Source of the DNA: Bacteroidetes bacterium SW_11_45_7
GTDB lineage: Bacteria; Bacteroidota; Bacteroidia; Chitinophagales; SW-11-45-7
Direction of reading: 5' to 3'
NCBI GenBank assembly: GCA_003022985.1
Contig: PXTV01000043.1
Location: forward strand, 1,001 to 7,832
Length of the DNA stretch: 6,832 bases
Shown here: piece by piece, positions 5,908 through 6,832 of the stretch
Numbering within the stretch: position 1 is the stretch's first letter
How the letters are laid out: every line of letters begins with the position of its first letter
The notes under the pieces: model-generated
Told to the model about the DNA's origin: nothing
Seen by the model: only the letters and a program-made list of their open reading frames with translations
Databases searched by the model: none
Program-made: the position numbers and the translations under genes

Positions 5908-6832
5908 TCAGCTTTTTGATCTGTCTCCTGCCCGCCATTTTCCTGTTGCTCTTGAGCCGTTTGTGGCTTCATTTTTTTTTGTTTCGTTTATAATGTTGTA
6001 CGTTTTCTGCAGCACTTCTTGATTCTCATCTGCTTGAGGAACGTATTTGGCGAACTTGACAAAATCAGCAAGTTCCAGCACCTCTTGACTATTGGTGCGA
6101 AGGCCGGGGTCAGCTATGTGCTCCTTCAATTCGCTAACAATCTCACCGGTTGTCGATTCGAGCGCTTGGAACCTGTACCTGCGCTCAAGATACTCCCGAA
6201 AGATATCGCTTAGTTCAATGTAGTATTGTTTGACTTCACCGGATTGCCAAAGTTTTTTATTCTCCAATTGCTGTAATTTTTCAAACGCCACTTCGTGGGC
6301 AGGTCGCTCCGGCTTTGTTATTTCTTTTGCGGGCTTTTCAGGTTGTTGCTTCCAGCGTTTGTACAAGTAATAGCCAAGAATGATGAGACCGATTATCAAC
6401 AGACCGCCAAAAATATAGGGCCAGAGTTCAGCCAGGGTGTAGGGAACATCGCGAATACCGGCTATGGGCCGTATGGCCTGGCTCGTATCAACCGCAACAC
6501 CCTTCACACGTAGTGTAGTTGGTTCTGTTTTCACTGAATCAAACGAGGAAATGCCCCTGGTTCGATAAAGAAAACGGACAGGGGGGATCACGTAATAACC
6601 CGAATCAAAAGAAGTGACACCAATCGTTTGGCGCTTATTGATGACATTGCCCCGGATACTTGTGTCGATAGTACTCTTGTTGACTATTTCCAGGTCTTGT
6701 AGCGTATCGGTCAGTTTGGGCCATTTGAGAACGGTGTTTGTGTCATGTGTAGCGGTGATCGTGTAGCGAGCTCGTTCACCTATTTTGATCCGGTTGGTGT
6801 CAAGCGTGGTTTGTAAGCGAACGGGCTGGGCA
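5908..6832 (-). CDS. BatD-like/DUF4381-like membrane protein upstream of batA (5' end cut by window; possible frameshift near 3' end)
   Basis: The frame is open from the window edge (first full codon 6831) to a TGA at 5908-5910, giving 307 visible residues; the GTG at 6591 is internal. The visible start (QPVRLQTTLDTNRIKIGERA) resembles the first mature residues after a signal peptide, so probably only about 20 residues are missing. Residues 1 to about 125 are beta-rich, like the N-terminal part of BatD. A membrane helix lies at about 138-157, followed by basic YKRWKQQ, so the rest is cytoplasmic. Residues about 178-285 are helical (KQYYIELSDIFREYLERRYR, TTGEIVSELKE) and resemble the DUF4381-type tail and the BatD tail. 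The last 21 residues follow an A9 run and are oddly basic; losing one A gives an acidic tail ending at TAG 5880-5882. Genes of this kind sit between a DUF58 gene and batA in many Bacteroidota. The function is unknown. Confidence 0.85.
   Translation of the reverse strand, partial: AQPVRLQTTLDTNRIKIGERARYTITATHDTNTVLKWPKLTDTLQDLEIVNKSTIDTSIRGNVINKRQTIGVTSFDSGYYVIPPVRFLYRTRGISSFDSVKTEPTTLRVKGVAVDTSQAIRPIAGIRDVPYTLAELWPYIFGGLLIIGLIILGYYLYKRWKQQPEKPAKEITKPERPAHEVAFEKLQQLENKKLWQSGEVKQYYIELSDIFREYLERRYRFQALESTTGEIVSELKEHIADPGLRTNSQEVLELADFVKFAKYVPQADENQEVLQKTYNIINETKKNEATNGSRATGKWRAGDRSKS
5972..5980 (-). other. A9 homopolymer: slippage or sequence-error site near the end of the gene before batA
   Basis: On the coding strand nine A residues occur in ACA-AAA-AAA-AAT. 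As written, translation continues 21 residues past the two Lys codons (tail NEATNGSRATGKWRAGDRSK, one more residue, then TGA at 5908-5910). With eight A the frame becomes ATG-AAG-CCA and reads 30 residues rich in Gln, Glu and Asp, ending at TAG 5880-5882. With ten A a TGA (5969-5971) follows at once. Long A-runs like this cause both sequencing errors and RNA polymerase slippage. Confidence 0.6.

Noticed and set aside
6589..6591. GTG at 6591 as the start of the gene upstream of batA
   Set aside because: The frame stays open for 80 more codons to the window edge with family-like sequence (LDTNRIKIGERARY), so this codon is internal.

Overview
The window carries most of a Bacteroidota 'Bat' (Bacteroides aerotolerance) operon, read entirely on the minus strand, so the biological order runs from high to low coordinates. 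The assignment rests on gene order, on the paired membrane-anchored von Willebrand A (vWA) proteins, on the BatC C-terminal signature ending in IEKDW, on the BatD hallmark segment, and on the BatE layout of TPRs, two membrane helices and an SH3-like end. Moderate GC, the almost complete absence of Shine-Dalgarno sequences before the starts, and signal peptides ending in FAQ or AHGQ also fit Bacteroidota. The BatA and BatB sequences look most like Cytophagales-type members, but that is only an impression.

Layout in transcription order: (1) 6832-5908, an N-terminally incomplete membrane protein with a beta-rich periplasmic part, one membrane helix and a cytoplasmic helical domain (BatD-like/DUF4381-like); (2) a short spacer with a CCTCCTT/AAGGAGG palindrome; (3) batA, 5808-4804, with a GTG start; (4) batB, 4689-3700, with a TTG start; (5) a spacer with a candidate Bacteroidota-type promoter; (6) batC, about 3595-2705; (7) batD, 2598-763; (8) batE, 766 to the window edge, overlapping batD by ATGA and lacking only its last residues. 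No RNA genes, mobile elements or CRISPR arrays were seen. No gap exceeds 115 bases, and the plus strand holds only shadow frames.

How the genes fit together: in this family a MoxR AAA+ ATPase and a DUF58 protein are usually encoded just upstream, which here would lie beyond 6832. By the positive-inside rule the vWA domains of BatA and BatB face the periplasm, as do the TPRs of BatC and BatE and the beta-rich parts of BatD and the first protein. The two C-terminal helical domains of the first protein and BatD face the cytoplasm. The set looks like a trans-envelope complex whose vWA and TPR modules bind partners outside while a cytoplasmic ATPase works inside. The true function is unsettled. 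The name comes from aerotolerance in Bacteroides, and later work in Leptospira did not support a simple oxidative-stress role.

Points that deserve a second look: an A9 run near the end of the first gene, where one lost base swaps an odd basic tail for an acidic one; a 12-residue gap in the BatB vWA domain compared with BatA; non-ATG starts on both vWA genes; the palindrome before batA; and the shared cytoplasmic domain of the first protein and BatD.
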